From positions 52,095-86,133 of the forward strand of contig QKYT01000466.1 of the NCBI GenBank assembly GCA_003550305.1: a stretch of DNA of 34,039 bases, read 5' to 3'. Origin of the DNA: Glomus cerebriforme. Its lineage: Eukaryota; Glomeromycota; Glomeromycetes; Glomerales; Glomeraceae. A program made the translations under genes and the position numbers. Positions 10,010 through 21,515 of this stretch are shown here, piece after piece (position 1 is the first letter of the stretch; each line of letters starts with the position of its first letter). The notes under the pieces were generated by a model. That model was not told the DNA's origin and did not search any database. It saw only the letters and a program-made list of their open reading frames with translations.

Positions 10010-11044
10010 GTTTCAAATACTTAAGAAAAAAAAAGTGTCGTAAGTGATTAAGTGATTAATTAATTATCAATGTCATCATGTCTGTCATTATATAGGAAAT
10101 TTATGTAATACAAACTAGTAAATGTCATGACTGTCACGTAATACAGTATATCTGATTGGTCACGATTTGCCAAATAAAATGTTACACAAAGCTATTATTA
10201 TTTAATATGAAGGCTGCCAGTAAAGTAAAATATGGGAGTAAATCAGGAATAAAGCACGAAAAAATCATGCTTTCCGCTGGCCCCTGGATCCATCTCACTA
10301 TTCCGCTAAATTATTATTAATTTTGCTATCTATCATAAACTGATATCATCTAACATACTAATGTAACCGTCCTTGATATCTCTTTCATAAAACCCTTGAA
10401 CTGAACTTTCCCTCCAAGTTCACGAATTTCCATTGCTCGATTTTAATTACAGCCAGAATTAACATAATTTTAGCCGAATTTAACTATGTAGATCAGTGTA
10501 ACGTCATAATATGCAAATACCAAGCCACCACTAAAAATGTTATAATGTAGGCTAGAACTATAGTACTGGCCAACATTACATTTAAATGATTCAGGTCATT
10601 TGTCATTTGAATCCCCCCACGTGAGGATACAATATAGTTGGTAATCACCCGAGTGTGGTGGAATAAATTTGGAAGCAAACAATACAAACCTTTTCAATTA
10701 GCACGAAACGTCGCATTATATAGTACAATAAATAAAAAAGTTATTTTTAATAAACAAAATAAATTTATTGAATTTAAATGCAGAAAAGAAAGAAAAGAAA
10801 AATGAAGAAATACAAATAAAAAAGAAAGAAAAATTAATAAACACAAAAGAAAAGAAATTTATGGATAAAAATGCTAAATACTTTTAAAAGCATGAATTTA
10901 AATGAAAAATGTCTTTTTTTTTAAAAAAAAATATATCCGATAGGTATATATTTTTTTGATGAATAAAATTACAATTGTAGCACTATATAAAATTTTACTT
11001 TTTAAAATACGGAAGAAATTTTCTATAATATGAATAAATTTTTT
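10010..11044. other. Intergenic region with a GC-richer insert
   Basis: Mostly AT-rich. A segment at about 10240-10320 (CCGCTGGCCCCTGGATCC, ATTCCGCTAAATT) differs in composition and resembles dispersed repeats I associate with these genomes. The - strand ORF at 10493-10687 gives one hydrophobic helix but has no recognised domain, and I do not call it a gene. The stretch 10720-10960 is A-rich low complexity. Confidence 0.35.
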
Positions 11045-11446
11045 CTAAGCTTCTGCTAAATTAGCATCGTAATATGCTGAACAAATTGATACTGCTTTAT
11101 CATCTAAACCGAGATATTTAACATTTTCCCAAACATCATCATAATTCTCTGGAGTCATGGTATCATACCATTTGTCACCATTTCCAAAATATAAGTATTC
11201 AAGAATAGGTTCAAATGTTTCAGGAGATGGTACGGAAATTACAACTAGATCTCCTTCCTTTACATTTCCACAATTTTCTTGAAAGAACGTCGATTGAGAA
11301 GTAAGATATTCCAAATGTACGAAGAATGATCTATCAATCCCTTTTACTCGCAACTCGAATGCTTGAGATTTATTATTAAAATAATTAGATCCATTATCAT
11401 GTAAAAAAGTAACGAGATAAGGGGCTGGAATTCCTTCAACAGACAT
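11045..11446 (-). CDS. BTB/POZ-domain protein, 133 aa
   Basis: A short intact ORF with an ATG start. Residues about 28-127 match the BTB/POZ fold pattern: an F.LRVKG strand, the FFVHLEYLTSQSTFF segment (normally F.VHK..LA..S.YF), VISVPSPETFEPILEYLYFG (Fe..LeylYtG), then MTPENYDDVWENVKYLGLD and a final SICSAYY helix. BTB domains mediate dimerisation and often recruit cullin-3 ligases or transcription partners. No BACK, Kelch, MATH or TLDc domain follows, so it is a stand-alone BTB protein. On the - strand TATAAATA occurs about 190 nt upstream (11634-11641). Both neighbours are on the same strand but far away. Family confident, role unknown. Confidence 0.75.
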   Translation of the reverse strand: MSVEGIPAPYLVTFLHDNGSNYFNNKSQAFELRVKGIDRSFFVHLEYLTSQSTFFQENCGNVKEGDLVVISVPSPETFEPILEYLYFGNGDKWYDTMTPENYDDVWENVKYLGLDDKAVSICSAYYDANLAEA

Positions 11447-12445
11447 GATGTTTTTTTTTAAAAAAAAAATTTAAAATTGAGTGTTTGATTAATTGCGGAA
11501 GTCGATTAACTTTTAATCAAGTTATAAAATTGGATTTTAAATTATTTGTTTAAAATGTTTACAGATTTTGTTCTTTTTTTTTTTTTTTTTGTTTGAATTT
11601 TTTGTTGCAAGAAACTTTCGTCGCGTTCAAGCGTATTTATACAAGCCAAAACTAAGCAAGTCGCTCATTTCTAATATTGGATGCCGAGACAATTTATTGC
11701 GTTATTACCATTTATAAGTTCATTCATATCATATTAAAAGTTTATACGTCATTTACCTAAACTCTTAATTTTAGTTTTTGTCTTAACAGTTAAGGATTGT
11801 CTTTAATATGTGAATAATATTTACTATTTACTGCGCGTTGTCGATCTATGACACGTTCTTCTGCGGATTTTTTAAGGTTCAGATGACAATAGTACCACCC
11901 ATACAATTCTATTGTTCCGAACGTCGATCAAAATTTCTAAAAAAAAAATTGTTACACATATTATTTTTTGAAACACAAAATTATTATTCCTAAAACTCAA
12001 ATAAAATCCAAAACCAATATTTTAAAATATTTTAACTTTCTGGATATATTTTTAAGGAAATTTTTTTTTTCGGTAATTTAAACCGATTGGGTTAGAAATG
12101 TTTGATGTTTCATCCAAGATTTTTTACATGCATATGTTATGTTATATATGTATAACGAAGTTTCACATCATTCTATTATATTCCTTAAAAAGAAAATTCG
12201 TTTCAGACCCTACCTAAAAATCTTATTAAACAGGGGATATTCAGGGTATACAAAAAAGAATTTCTCCACGTTTTTAATTTTATAGTTTAAACAAACAATA
12301 GTAAATAGCAAACAAACACAACAGATGAAAAATTTTAATAATAAAAAGATCTTTTAAAGTACAATTACAAATTATTTTCCTTATTTGATAAAATTTAAAC
12401 ACAAAGAATTTTCTTACGAATAATCTTTTTTTTCTATTTAATTAC
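11447..12445. other. Intergenic region upstream of BTB gene
   Basis: Contains an 18-20 base poly-T tract (about 11574-11590) and a reverse copy of the CAAGTCGCTCATTT motif near 11655, shared with the repeat at 6.9 kb. Bases 12260-12440 belong to the 3' flank of the hydrolase tandem duplication. No other gene is supported. Confidence 0.4.
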
Positions 12446-13407
12446 TTAAATATTGGACGCAAATCTTGCAATATCGCTAGTAGTCGATTTAGTATCTTCC
12501 CATGGTGGTGAATGTCCAATATTTTTATAAATGATTTTTTCCCCATTCTTAGCAAGATTCGCAAAATATAAATTATATTCAAGTGGAACTAAAGCGTCCT
12601 TCTCCCCGATAATATTTAATGTTGGAATACTTAAGGTGCTAAAGAAATCTGCCAAATCAATTGCTAAAATATTTTTTTTTCATTTCTTAATTAGTATTTT
12701 TTATACAGTATACGTTATAATTTTTTTAATACTCACATTTAAAATTAGATTTGCGATATTCAGGAGCGATAAGAGCGGCTTCACCAATCTTAAAAGCACG
12801 AAATTCATCGGACATTGGTTTAAAAGTTCTAAAGTTTATGGTTCCATTTATTCCGTAAACGACTGTTGAAAAATTATCATCAATTAATGTCATTGTAATT
12901 TTTCCAAATTCTTCAATAGTTATATTGGGTTTGAAATTAGCATTTACAAATCCAGCAATTGAAATAAATCCATCGATTTTAATATCGGGATAATTTTTCA
13001 TAAATGTAAGAGTGGATTGTGATCCAGTAGACCAACCAACTGCTACTATTTTTTAGTTACTACGGCCGAAAGATCTTCAGCATTTAATTCGATAGAATAC
13101 GAATTAACGTCTTGTGGTTTATCACTTCGACCAGCTCCTCGATAATCCCATCTAACAAGATGAAACTTTTCATAAAGGTCTGGATCAAACCATTGTGAGG
13201 TCAACTAAGACGTGATGACATATAACCACCAGTAAATATAATTGTTGTTTTTTTCTGGATCTCCTTTTTCTTCTACGTAAATTTGAACTCCATTTCCACT
13301 ACTAACATAATAACTAACAGCTTCGATCGGAAAGTGTATATAGGAACTTGCGCAATTATTTCGGTAAAGAAAAAACTGATGGTTAATAAAATTTTAATCA
13401 AATTCAT
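12446..13407 (-). pseudogene. Secreted alpha/beta hydrolase pseudogene (copy A)
   Basis: This is a close tandem copy of the intact gene at 13830-14819, from the ATG at 13407 and the signal peptide to the last codon. Compared with copy B it has lost one base after the signal peptide (about 13330), gained an A in a poly-A run (about 13250), changed TTGGAGTCC to TTGACCT, creating a stop near 13207, and lost about 25 bp before the nucleophile elbow, leaving a TAG near 13046. The elbow itself reads GWSTGS. The 3' half is still open, with a conserved 73-nt intron (12736-12664) and the Asp (GEKD) and His (GHSPPW) motifs. It cannot make a full enzyme. The damage lies mainly in the 5' half, so loss may be fairly recent. 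Confidence 0.85.
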
Positions 13408-13829
13408 TTTATATTGTCTTTGAAATTTTTTTTTTTTTACAAATTAAAAATTCTATCGTTTATTTATGATAAATTTTTTAAAAAGTATTCTTTCATTTTA
13501 ATAATATTCTAGAATTCCAAAATACACCATATTTAGTAATATGTTTACATATATATATGTTAAGTAATCAATAATCATTATTTAACGAAAAAAAAGCTGC
13601 ATTAAAGAAATTACATTTTGGATATTTGGCGTTAATTAAAATTCAAAAAAGAAATTTCTCCACATTTTATTTAAAGAACAATAATAATAAATAGCAAACA
13701 AAGCAAATGAAAATTTTTAATAATAAAAGATCTATTAAAACACAATTACAAATCCTTTTTTTTTTTACCTTATTCGATATACCTAATAGTACAAAGAATT
13801 TTTCTTCCAATCATTTTTTTTTCATTTAA

Positions 13830-14819
13830 TTAAATTTGGGACGCAAATCTTGCGATATCGCTAGTAATTGATTTCTCTTCCCAAGGTGGTGAATGTCCAA
13901 CATCTTTATAAATGATTTTTTCCCCATTCTTAGCGAGACTTGCAAAATATAAACTATATTCAAGTGGTACCAAAACATCTTTCTCCCCGATAAGATTTAA
14001 TGTTGGAATACTTAAGGCACTAAAGAAATCTGCCAAATCAATCGCTAAAATATTTTTTTTTCTTAATTAGCGTTTATTAAATACATTATAAATTATTATT
14101 AAAATATAATTTTTCTAATACTCACGTTTAGTATTAGATTTGCGATATTCAGGAGCGATAAGAGCAGCTTCACCAATCTTAAAAGCACGAAATTGATCAG
14201 ACATTGGCTTAAAAGTTCTAACGGACATGGTTCCATTTATTCCATAAACGACTGTTGAAAAATCATCATCAACTAATGCCGTTGAAATTTCTCCAAGTTC
14301 TTTAATAATATTTGGAATAAAATTAGCATTTACAAATCCAGCAATCGAAATAAATCCATCGATTTTAATATCAGGATAATTTTTCATAAATGTAAGAGTG
14401 GATTGTGATCCAATAGACCAACCAACTGCTACAATTTTTTTATTTGGATTATTTGATTTAATTTTAGTTACTACGGCGCAAAGATCTTCGGCATTTAATT
14501 CGATAGAATACGAATTAACGTCTTTTGGTTTATCACTTCGACCAGCTCCTCGATAATCCCATCTAACAAGATGAAATCTTTCATAAAGGTCTGGATTAAA
14601 CCATTGTGGACTCCAACTAAGACGTGATGACATATGACCACTCGTGAATAAAATTGTTGTTTTTTCTGGATCTCCTTTTTCTTCTACATAAATTTGAACT
14701 CCATTTCCACCACTAACATAATAATTAACTGTTTCGATTGGAAAAGTATATATAGGAATTTGCGCAATTATTTCAGTAAAAAAAAAACTGATGATAAATA
14801 AAATTTTAATCAAATTCAT
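13830..14819 (-). CDS. Secreted alpha/beta-fold hydrolase, 302 aa (copy B)
   Basis: Exon 1 (14819-14126) starts at ATG and encodes a signal peptide, residues 1-20, ending near EIIAQ. An 81-nt phase-1 intron (14125-14045) runs from GTGAGT to ATTTTAG, and exon 2 (14044-13830) ends in TAA. The product has the alpha/beta-hydrolase order: a LFTSGHMSS turn after strand 3, DYRGAGRSDKP (typical of epoxide-hydrolase/haloperoxidase-like members), nucleophile elbow GWSIGS with Ser135, acid LIGEKD with Asp254, and VGHSPPW with His282. A full catalytic triad is present and the length is normal for the family. The substrate cannot be read from sequence; esterase, lipase-like or peptidase activity outside the cell is plausible. 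The neighbouring copy A is broken, so this is the only working copy here. Confidence 0.88.
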
Positions 14820-14846
14820 TTTGTATTTTTTTTTTATTATTTTTTA

Positions 14847-14884
<38 letters not shown>

Positions 14885-15344
14885 TTCAATCCGTTTCAGT
14901 AAAAAGAAATTCTTTCATTTTAAATAATGTTCTAGAGTTCCACATTTAGTATTCTATTTACATATTTAGGTTAAGTCATTATGTCAATCAAATTTTTCAT
15001 TGAACGAAAAAAAGTTACACCAAAATTACATTTGGGTTAATTAAAGTTCATTTAATTCAGTAAATCAGTAATTTTTACTAATTAATTAATATTTGCTGTT
15101 GTTTATTTTTACAATCAAATTTAGAGAGGCGTAGAAATTATTGTTTTATTAAAAAGTAAAATACGCAATTACATACAGAGTAAAATAAACAATCGCTGAG
15201 ATACATGGCGTCAACGAGTCGTGTAAGTGTCGTGTATTTATTTGGCAAATGACTTGAAATGTCAAATGACCTGAGTTATATTTTTTCATTTTTCGGATTA
15301 AAATCTGATCAGGCAATTTTCAAACATTGGGTCTATATGATAGA
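14820..15344. other. Upstream region of the hydrolase, shared with 24.1 kb
   Basis: Begins with a run of about 24 T followed by 13 A (14848-14884). From about 14980 to 15215 the sequence contains a series of blocks found again, in the same order and orientation, at 24143-24515: GTTACACCAAAATTA, AATATTTGCTGTTG, GTAAAATACGCAATTACAT and AACAATCGCTGAGAT. It is either a distal promoter or a dispersed repeat. Confidence 0.6.
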
Positions 15345-17690
15345 CTAACATATTTCACATAATTTACCTTGTTGTACCTGTTGTAATAACTCTTCATGCG
15401 TTTGCCGTGCATTCATCTTTTGGCGTGGATTTGCCGTTCCTGTATGAAACATTATTTTCAATAAATGTTTGACTTCTACTGTCATTCTTTTTACTGGCTC
15501 ACGTGTCCTAGTTTTCTCATTTTCTTTCAAAGTCCAACCAAAGAAAACCCTGTGACTGTACAAAACCAAATTTTGAATAAGAAATTCATTCATAATTATC
15601 AACCCACGAAAATATTAACAATACCTTTGTAAATTATAGTGTACAGTTTCGTTAATTTCTACTTGGTTGGTTGCGTCAATTATTGGATCCTGGTACTATA
15701 ATTGAAATCGCAATAATAAACTATTGCACATTTTATACATACTAAAAAGTCAGTGCAAATTAGTAGCACTTTGAGTATTATATAACTAAAACCTGGTAAT
15801 AATTGATATTGTTTGTCTACAACTGGCATGGTCCATTGCTTGCTTAGCTCTGTATGCTGGGTATAACTTGGGTTTGGTATTTCAAATTTTCTTTTTTTTT
15901 TTGCAATTTTTTCTATTTTATCAGGTGTATATTCTTTCCAAATACCAATTCCTGGTAGAGGATGAGCATAATATACCCATTTTTTCTTCATTTTGAGGCC
16001 AGGTCCATTCTTGAAAATTTGAAATTCCTATCTACAGTGGACGAAAAAAGTCTTCGGAATATTTTTCCAGTCAGTATTTATCTAATAAATGACTTATAAT
16101 CTATTAAAACAATATAAGATNTATATGGAAACAGGTCTGAAAAATATTTTTGTCTTAATACACAATATGGTTTTTCTTAATAAAATTTCGTGTTATAATA
16201 CTTTAAATTCAATCAATCAAAAATTTCATGATTTTTTAAGTTTTTCNAAATTTTGCTTTATTTTTATCATTAATATTACATGAAAATTTTATCAGGTATA
16301 CTTTATGATTCGACAAATAAAATAAAAAAAAAATTATTAAATTTGGTTGGATATTTACCACGGAACAGCTTTTAAAGTTGCTCAATTAGTCAAAAATTGG
16401 CTACTTATTTTTTTTGAATGATTTTTTGGGCGACTTAAATTTTAATAGATGGAAAGCATGTGATTTGTTACTAATATGCTTTTGATATCTAATTTTTCAC
16501 ATCACAAAGGGTATATCCGCAAATTTTCATGTGCCACTGACACTTATTTGTTGCATAATAAATAAAAATATTTTTCTGGAAACTTTTTTCGTCCACTGTA
16601 GCTAATTCAAAAATTTTTTTACTTATTTTTAGTATTATATAGTAGGATATTGACATATAAGAAATAAACTCAATACTTGTATTTCGATTTGGATTCAAGT
16701 TTGCCACACGTGTACCTGCAATATCTTTGATAGCATTTTGATGTCATCTCCATTTTCCACCTCAAATCCCAGTTTTATACATCATTTTATCGCCTGTGCT
16801 ATCTAAATTTGTAAGTCTATTTTTTCAGTAATAATTTTTGATTATAAAGCAAAATGATGCTTTAATTACCTGAGCATGGTGTGAGTCGATGGCTGTTTTA
16901 GCTTCTCCAGCCTCCAAAAAAAAGCCATCGTTAAGGAGTAACATTGTACCATTCTTTCAAGTGACCTATAATAAGCATCAATTCTGTACAATGATAGTGC
17001 ATTCTATTGTCTAACAAAATTATTATCCATCTAGGTTTCAAGGACAGTGTGTAAAGAAGAAGCTGTACCACCAGACCAGTGGTCAAACACCTGAACATTA
17101 GGCAGTTTTTTTCTACATCTTTTGTATAAACTAAAACTGAATGTAAACTTCAACCACGTTTTCCAAAAAAAAATCACTTTTTGTTTCTCTTAAACTTGTA
17201 GGTAAAATTTTCATCTTATAATTTACTATTAACATAGCACCTTCAGCATCAAGTTCTTCAAGAATGGTTCGTACATGAATGTTGAGGTAAGTTTTATGTG
17301 CATGATGTGCCATCTATGCAATTAGTTTTGCTTGGTAATAAGTGTATTATTAAATTCAGATCCTAATTATTCTTTTAATTAACCAAAAGAAATTGAACAG
17401 ATTTTTGTAAGTATTAGGATGATCAAGATCACAGTCTCTAAATGCATACCATATACAATGACTAATGCATTTATCATTTACAGCTATGCCACCTGTTGTA
17501 ATTGTAAGTGACTTGCAATATTGGTGATGGATATAACGTCATAAATGTTGTGATTTTTCCGAAGACTATAAGAAGACTGAATTTCTTTTTACTTTTCTTT
17601 TTTTTAGTTAGTTCCCATTTTTTCCCCACTGAGTGTTCTCTAATGAGATCTCGTTTAATAATAGGATAGCGATCAGGGTCTAGTACCTAG
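15345..17690 (-). pseudogene. Element I: decayed transposase-like gene
   Basis: Pieces match element II (31.4-34.0 kb) in the same order. Listed 5' to 3': near 17430-17530 ITTGGIAVNDKCISHC; 17131-17313 NYKMKILPTSLRETK after a TYLN segment; about 17060-17100 NVQVFDHWSGGT; about 16870-16930 FLEAGEAKTAIDSHHAQ then a donor; about 16690-16780 IKDIAGTRVANLNPNRN. Then comes a C-terminal part not preserved in the same form in element II: 15991-15793 AHPLPGIGIWKEYTPDK; and, after a 69-nt intron (15624-15556), FFGWTLKEN with NPRQKMNARQTHEELLQ. Frameshifts separate most pieces and a MITE is inserted at 16035-16598. I recall this family as multi-copy in Glomeromycotina. It is not functional here. The exons at 15.3-16.0 kb are the best kept. 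Confidence 0.6.
16035..16598. mobile_element. Tc1/mariner-type MITE, 564 bp
   Basis: The left end TA-CAGTGGACGAAAAAAGT (TA at 16033-16034) is matched by the reverse complement at the right end, with TA at 16599-16600. The 17-bp inner match is perfect and then becomes imperfect over about 30 bp. A TA target duplication and CAGTG-type tips are characteristic of the Tc1/mariner superfamily. The interior is AT-rich with two N bases (16121, 16246) and encodes no recognisable transposase, so it would have been moved by an enzyme elsewhere. It sits inside element I and is therefore younger than that insertion. Confidence 0.78.
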
Positions 17691-17768
17691 ATATTTTATT
17701 TGAATATGTAATGTTTATTCTGCGTGTTCTGCGCGTGGGATATTTTTTACCTAATAAAGCTGCTATCA

Positions 17769-18969
17769 TCATGGATAAAAATAAAAATAAAAATAAAATA
17801 AAAATAAAATCGCTTTCCATAATCTAAATTCATGTTCATCAAATTTATAGTTATTTGGATATATTGTTTTCAAATGAGATTTTAAATCTATTGTTGTAAC
17901 ATCTGATTCAGTCCAACTAATAAAAAACTGATGCCAATTAATATTTGCTAATGTTCTTTTTTTCAAATGATAATCAAAAATGGGGTACATAATCAATTGA
18001 TCTTGCCAATCTTTAGTAGGAACTAGATGTTTTTTTATGAGTTGTTGAATTATTGAATTATCTAAACCAAATAATTGAGTTCCAATTAGACCCATTTTTT
18101 AATCTTTTTCTCAGTTGAGAATCTAAATAAATTTCCACTATAAATGTTTATTTTCAATTTTTGATACAAAAATTCCCTGTTGCTTTTCATATGTACGAAT
18201 AACAGAGGTTTTGAAACCTGATCCGCATAATTCCATTTTTCATATGAAGAACTACCAATAGCATATAAAAAAATTTTATATTTTCCAATCAAACAAGAAA
18301 AAAACTCAACACCAATTTTGAGTCTTTCTAAAATATTTTCATTATTCCAGCCCATAATTGCGTGATCTGAATATCGCGTAAAATTTTTAAATATATTTGC
18401 ATATACTGTTGAAACTGTTGGACTGGCTTCAGTTGCTTCTATTTGATCGCTTCTGCAGTAATATTCTGGCAAGTTTTTTACTCCTTTTTAACGGTCAAAA
18501 GAAGTCATTTCCGTTAAGAAAAATTTTTACCTTTTGACCTAGACGAATGGGAAAGTTTACAGTATTGTTTTCAATTAAAATATCTCACCAAAAACGAGAA
18601 TATGGTCCATAATGAAGTTCTTGTACAAATGAACCATTATCCTCAAGAATTACAGATAACTGACGAGAATTTTTAACCATATTATAAAGATTAAGAGATA
18701 AACAATGAGAGATGTAAAAATGCTCTTTATTTTATTATAATTGTTTAGTGCTGATCTCACATATTAAGCAAATAGCCTTTAGCAAGCTTTAATTTATTAA
18801 ATTATATTTGTTTTTCTTGTAAAATAGAATTATGAATCTTATTGTTAGCAATACAATAGTCTAAACGAAAATATAAAATTTTAGATTTTTTTAAAAAACT
18901 ATTATCAGCAAATTGTAGTCCTTTAACATGGCCTGTTATATGTCTATTTGTGCAATTTAATATAACCAT
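17769..18969 (-). pseudogene. Decayed lineage-specific gene, unknown function
   Basis: Pieces follow each other on the - strand. 18969-18802 is an ORF starting MVILNCTNRHITG, ending before a KLAKGYLLN stretch with stops. 18680-18532 begins MVKNSRQLSVILEDNGS, has an in-frame TGA after PYSRFW, and ends at a GTAAAA donor. 18472-18086 contains YYCRSDQIEATEASPTVS, IMGWNNENILERLK and IGSSSYEKW. A frame change leads to 18095-17769 (TQLFGLDNSIIQQLIKKHL, FDYHLKKRTLANINW, HLKTIYPNNYKFDE). I associate these segments with a protein family repeated in Rhizophagus but know no function. The 3' end runs into an AAAAT simple repeat at 17773-17810 just after RLWKAI, so the end is lost or unclear. Confidence 0.55.
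17773..17810. repeat. AAAAT simple repeat
   Basis: A short tandem array of ATAAAA units terminates the decayed gene on its 3' side. Confidence 0.7.
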
Positions 18970-19319
18970 TTTTTTTTATTATGCTTTTAGTATTCTACTA
19001 TATTACCAACTACTTTGATAGATTTATTATGATTTGATATTAACATAAAAATTCATTAAATGTACTCTCGAATTTTTACTTTTCTTTTTAAACTTTTCTG
19101 CAGTGATAATTATTTTTCGATATCATATAACATTGTGACGCTATTGACGGTCATCGTGATGCTAAAAGAAATGATATAAAAAGTTCAATCACTACAATGT
19201 ATGTACATATATATATTTATTATATATATTATTTTAGCATTATAAATGTATATTGTAATTTAAAGTAAGTGATAGAGAAAATTTATGATTTTTAATATCA
19301 TTAAAATGCAATATTTTAA

Positions 19320-20470
19320 CATCACTTAAAGTGATTGATTTAATTTTGTGTTTCTTAAACCATATTTTAGCTGGATACAAATTTTTATAAGTTCCAATAC
19401 CATCTCTATAGCATTTTGCAACAAGATAAATTACTTTTAGATTGTTTTATTGGTTTTATTGGCTAATTTCAAACACCATTCAAATGCTTTCATCTTATTA
19501 TTCTTGTTGTCAAGATAATATTCTGCTATTTTATAGCGTATTTAGTAATACCATTTATTGCGACTTTTCTATTCCAATAAAACCATTTCTCTTCATTTTT
19601 TGAAATATTTCCATCATTATAATAATTTGCCACTAAATATTAACTATAATAAGCATGTTATTTATTTGCAGCTTTTAAATACCATTTAAAAGCTACTTTC
19701 ATCTTTTAAAATATAATAATAACAATTTCCTACAAAATATGAAGCAGATTTATGCCCTCCTTTAGCAGACTTTAAATAAAATTCAATGTTTTCTTTTTAT
19801 CTTTCCTAATGCCACGTCCATATTCATAACAATTTCCTAATTCATATATCGCTCTAATATTTCCTCCTCCTTATAATTTTGAATACATACAAATGCCTTA
19901 TTATAATTATTTTTTATCACAATAATAACGATCACAAACATAATATTGTGATATGTTATTTCAATAATATCTTTATAAAGAAAAAATAAGGAATAAAAAT
20001 ATTGTAATACTATTTAATTTAACTTTTTAATATCATCATAGTAATAGAAAGTATTGACTTTCATTTTTTGATCAAAAGAACATTGACTTGATTCTTATTT
20101 GATTTTATTAACAAAATTAGAAAATATTTTAAGCGCTTTAACTTCATCAATTTCACATCCAATTCTATGTTAATAAAAATATCCTATTAAACTTGAATAA
20201 TAAATAGTATTTTGAGTAAACACTAGTTAAAATTTTAAATACATTTTTAGGGTCTAAATCATATTCAAATAAAAATTATTTATAAAAACTTTTAAATTAT
20301 TTGTATCATATTAAATATATCCTTATTTAAAAGAAATATATTTAATTCTTGTATTTAATAATTCTTTAAAGAAATATTGTTAAAGATGAGTCATATTTTA
20401 TGATATTTGAATTTAGTAAAAAAATATTTTCTTCGCTGAATTAATAAACTCGGAAATATTTTTGTTCAAC
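19320..20470 (-). pseudogene. Degenerate Sel1-repeat gene
   Basis: Translated pieces on the - strand keep Sel1 signatures but are broken by stops and frame changes. About 20200-20110: YYSSLIGYFY then HRIGCEIDEVKALKIFSNF, like the first repeat of the intact Sel1 protein. About 19860-19780: AIYELGNCYEYGRGIRKDK. About 19780-19700: SAKGGHKSASYFVGNCYYY in another frame. About 19690-19670: AFKWYLKAA. About 19490-19460: KAFEWCLKLANK. It lies directly 3' of the kinase gene, as in Glomeromycotina kinase-Sel1 fusions, so it may be the decayed tail of that gene; the N gap hides the junction. Confidence 0.6.
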
Positions 20471-20615
20471 TGAATAAACAATTATGAAGTATAAAAAGTG
20501 TGGCAAATGACATTTTATTTGTACTTCTTGTGTATTGTTATATACGGTATACAATTCATTTATGAAAAAAAAATCTTTATTTGTTCAACAAAAAATAAGA
20601 TCAAGAATTATTATT

Positions 20616-21515
20616 NNNNNNNNNNNNNNNNNNNNNNNNNNNNNNNNNNNNNNNNNNNNNNNNNNNNNNNNNNNNNNNNNNNNNNNNNNNNNNNNNNNNN
20701 NNNNNNNNNNNNNNNNNNNNNNNNNNNNNNNNNNNNNNNNNNNNNNNNNNNNNNNNNNNNNNNNNNNNNNNNNNNNNNNNNNNNNNNNNNNNNNNNNNNN
20801 NNNNNNNNNNNNNNNNNNNNNNNNNNNNNNNNNNNNNNNNNNNNNNNNNNNNNNNNNNNNNNNNNNNNNNNNNNNNNNNNNNNNNNNNNNNNNNNNNNNN
20901 NNNNNNNNNNNNNNNNNNNNNNNNNNNNNNNNNNNNNNNNNNNNNNNNNNNNNNNNNNNNNNNNNNNNNNNNNNNNNNNNNNNNNNNNNNNNNNNNNNNN
21001 NNNNNNNNNNNNNNNNNNNNNNNNNNNNNNNNNNNNNNNNNNNNNNNNNNNNNNNNNNNNNNNNNNNNNNNNNNNNNNNNNNNNNNNNNNNNNNNNNNNN
21101 NNNNNNNNNNNNNNNNNNNNNNNNNNNNNNNNNNNNNNNNNNNNNNNNNNNNNNNNNNNNNNNNNNNNNNNNNNNNNNNNNNNNNNNNNNNNNNNNNNNN
21201 NNNNNNNNNNNNNNNNNNNNNNNNNNNNNNNNNNNNNNNNNNNNNNNNNNNNNNNNNNNNNNNNNNNNNNNNNNNNNNNNNNNNNNNNNNNNNNNNNNNN
21301 NNNNNNNNNNNNNNNNNNNNNNNNNNNNNNNNNNNNNNNNNNNNNNNNNNNNNNNNNNNNNNNNNNNNNNNNNNNNNNNNNNNNNNNNNNNNNNNNNNNN
21401 NNNNNNNNNNNNNNNNNNNNNNNNNNNNNNNNNNNNNNNNNNNNNNNNNNNNNNNNNNNNNNNNNNNNNNNNNNNNNNNNNNNNNNNNNNNNNNNNNNNN
21501 NNNNNNNNNNNNNNN
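20616..21515. other. Assembly gap (900 N)
   Basis: A run of N with a round length, so its true size is unknown. It removes the C-terminal lobe of the kinase. Translated ORFs of X residues across it mean nothing. Confidence 0.98.

Larger units (their letters stand above)
12240..14990. repeat. Tandem duplication carrying two hydrolase genes
   Basis: Gene, 3' flank and proximal 5' flank are all duplicated with an offset of about 1.4 kb. Examples: ATTTCTCCAC and AATAGCAAACAAA occur downstream of both genes (about 12261-12315 and 13658-13700), and TTCTTTCATTTTA plus ATGTTCTAGA-like flank occurs upstream of both (13490-13515 and 14910-14935). Both copies lie on the - strand. Confidence 0.8.

Noticed and set aside
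10493..10687. 64-codon ORF with one membrane-like helix (- strand)
   Set aside because: No family resemblance, and it lies in repeat-like intergenic DNA.
12531..12869. 112-codon + strand ORF over the hydrolase copy A
   Set aside because: Antisense shadow of the pseudogene and its intron.
14848..14884. T24-A13 run as a terminator or regulatory hairpin
   Set aside because: Homopolymer runs of this kind are common in the window and the length may be a sequencing artefact.
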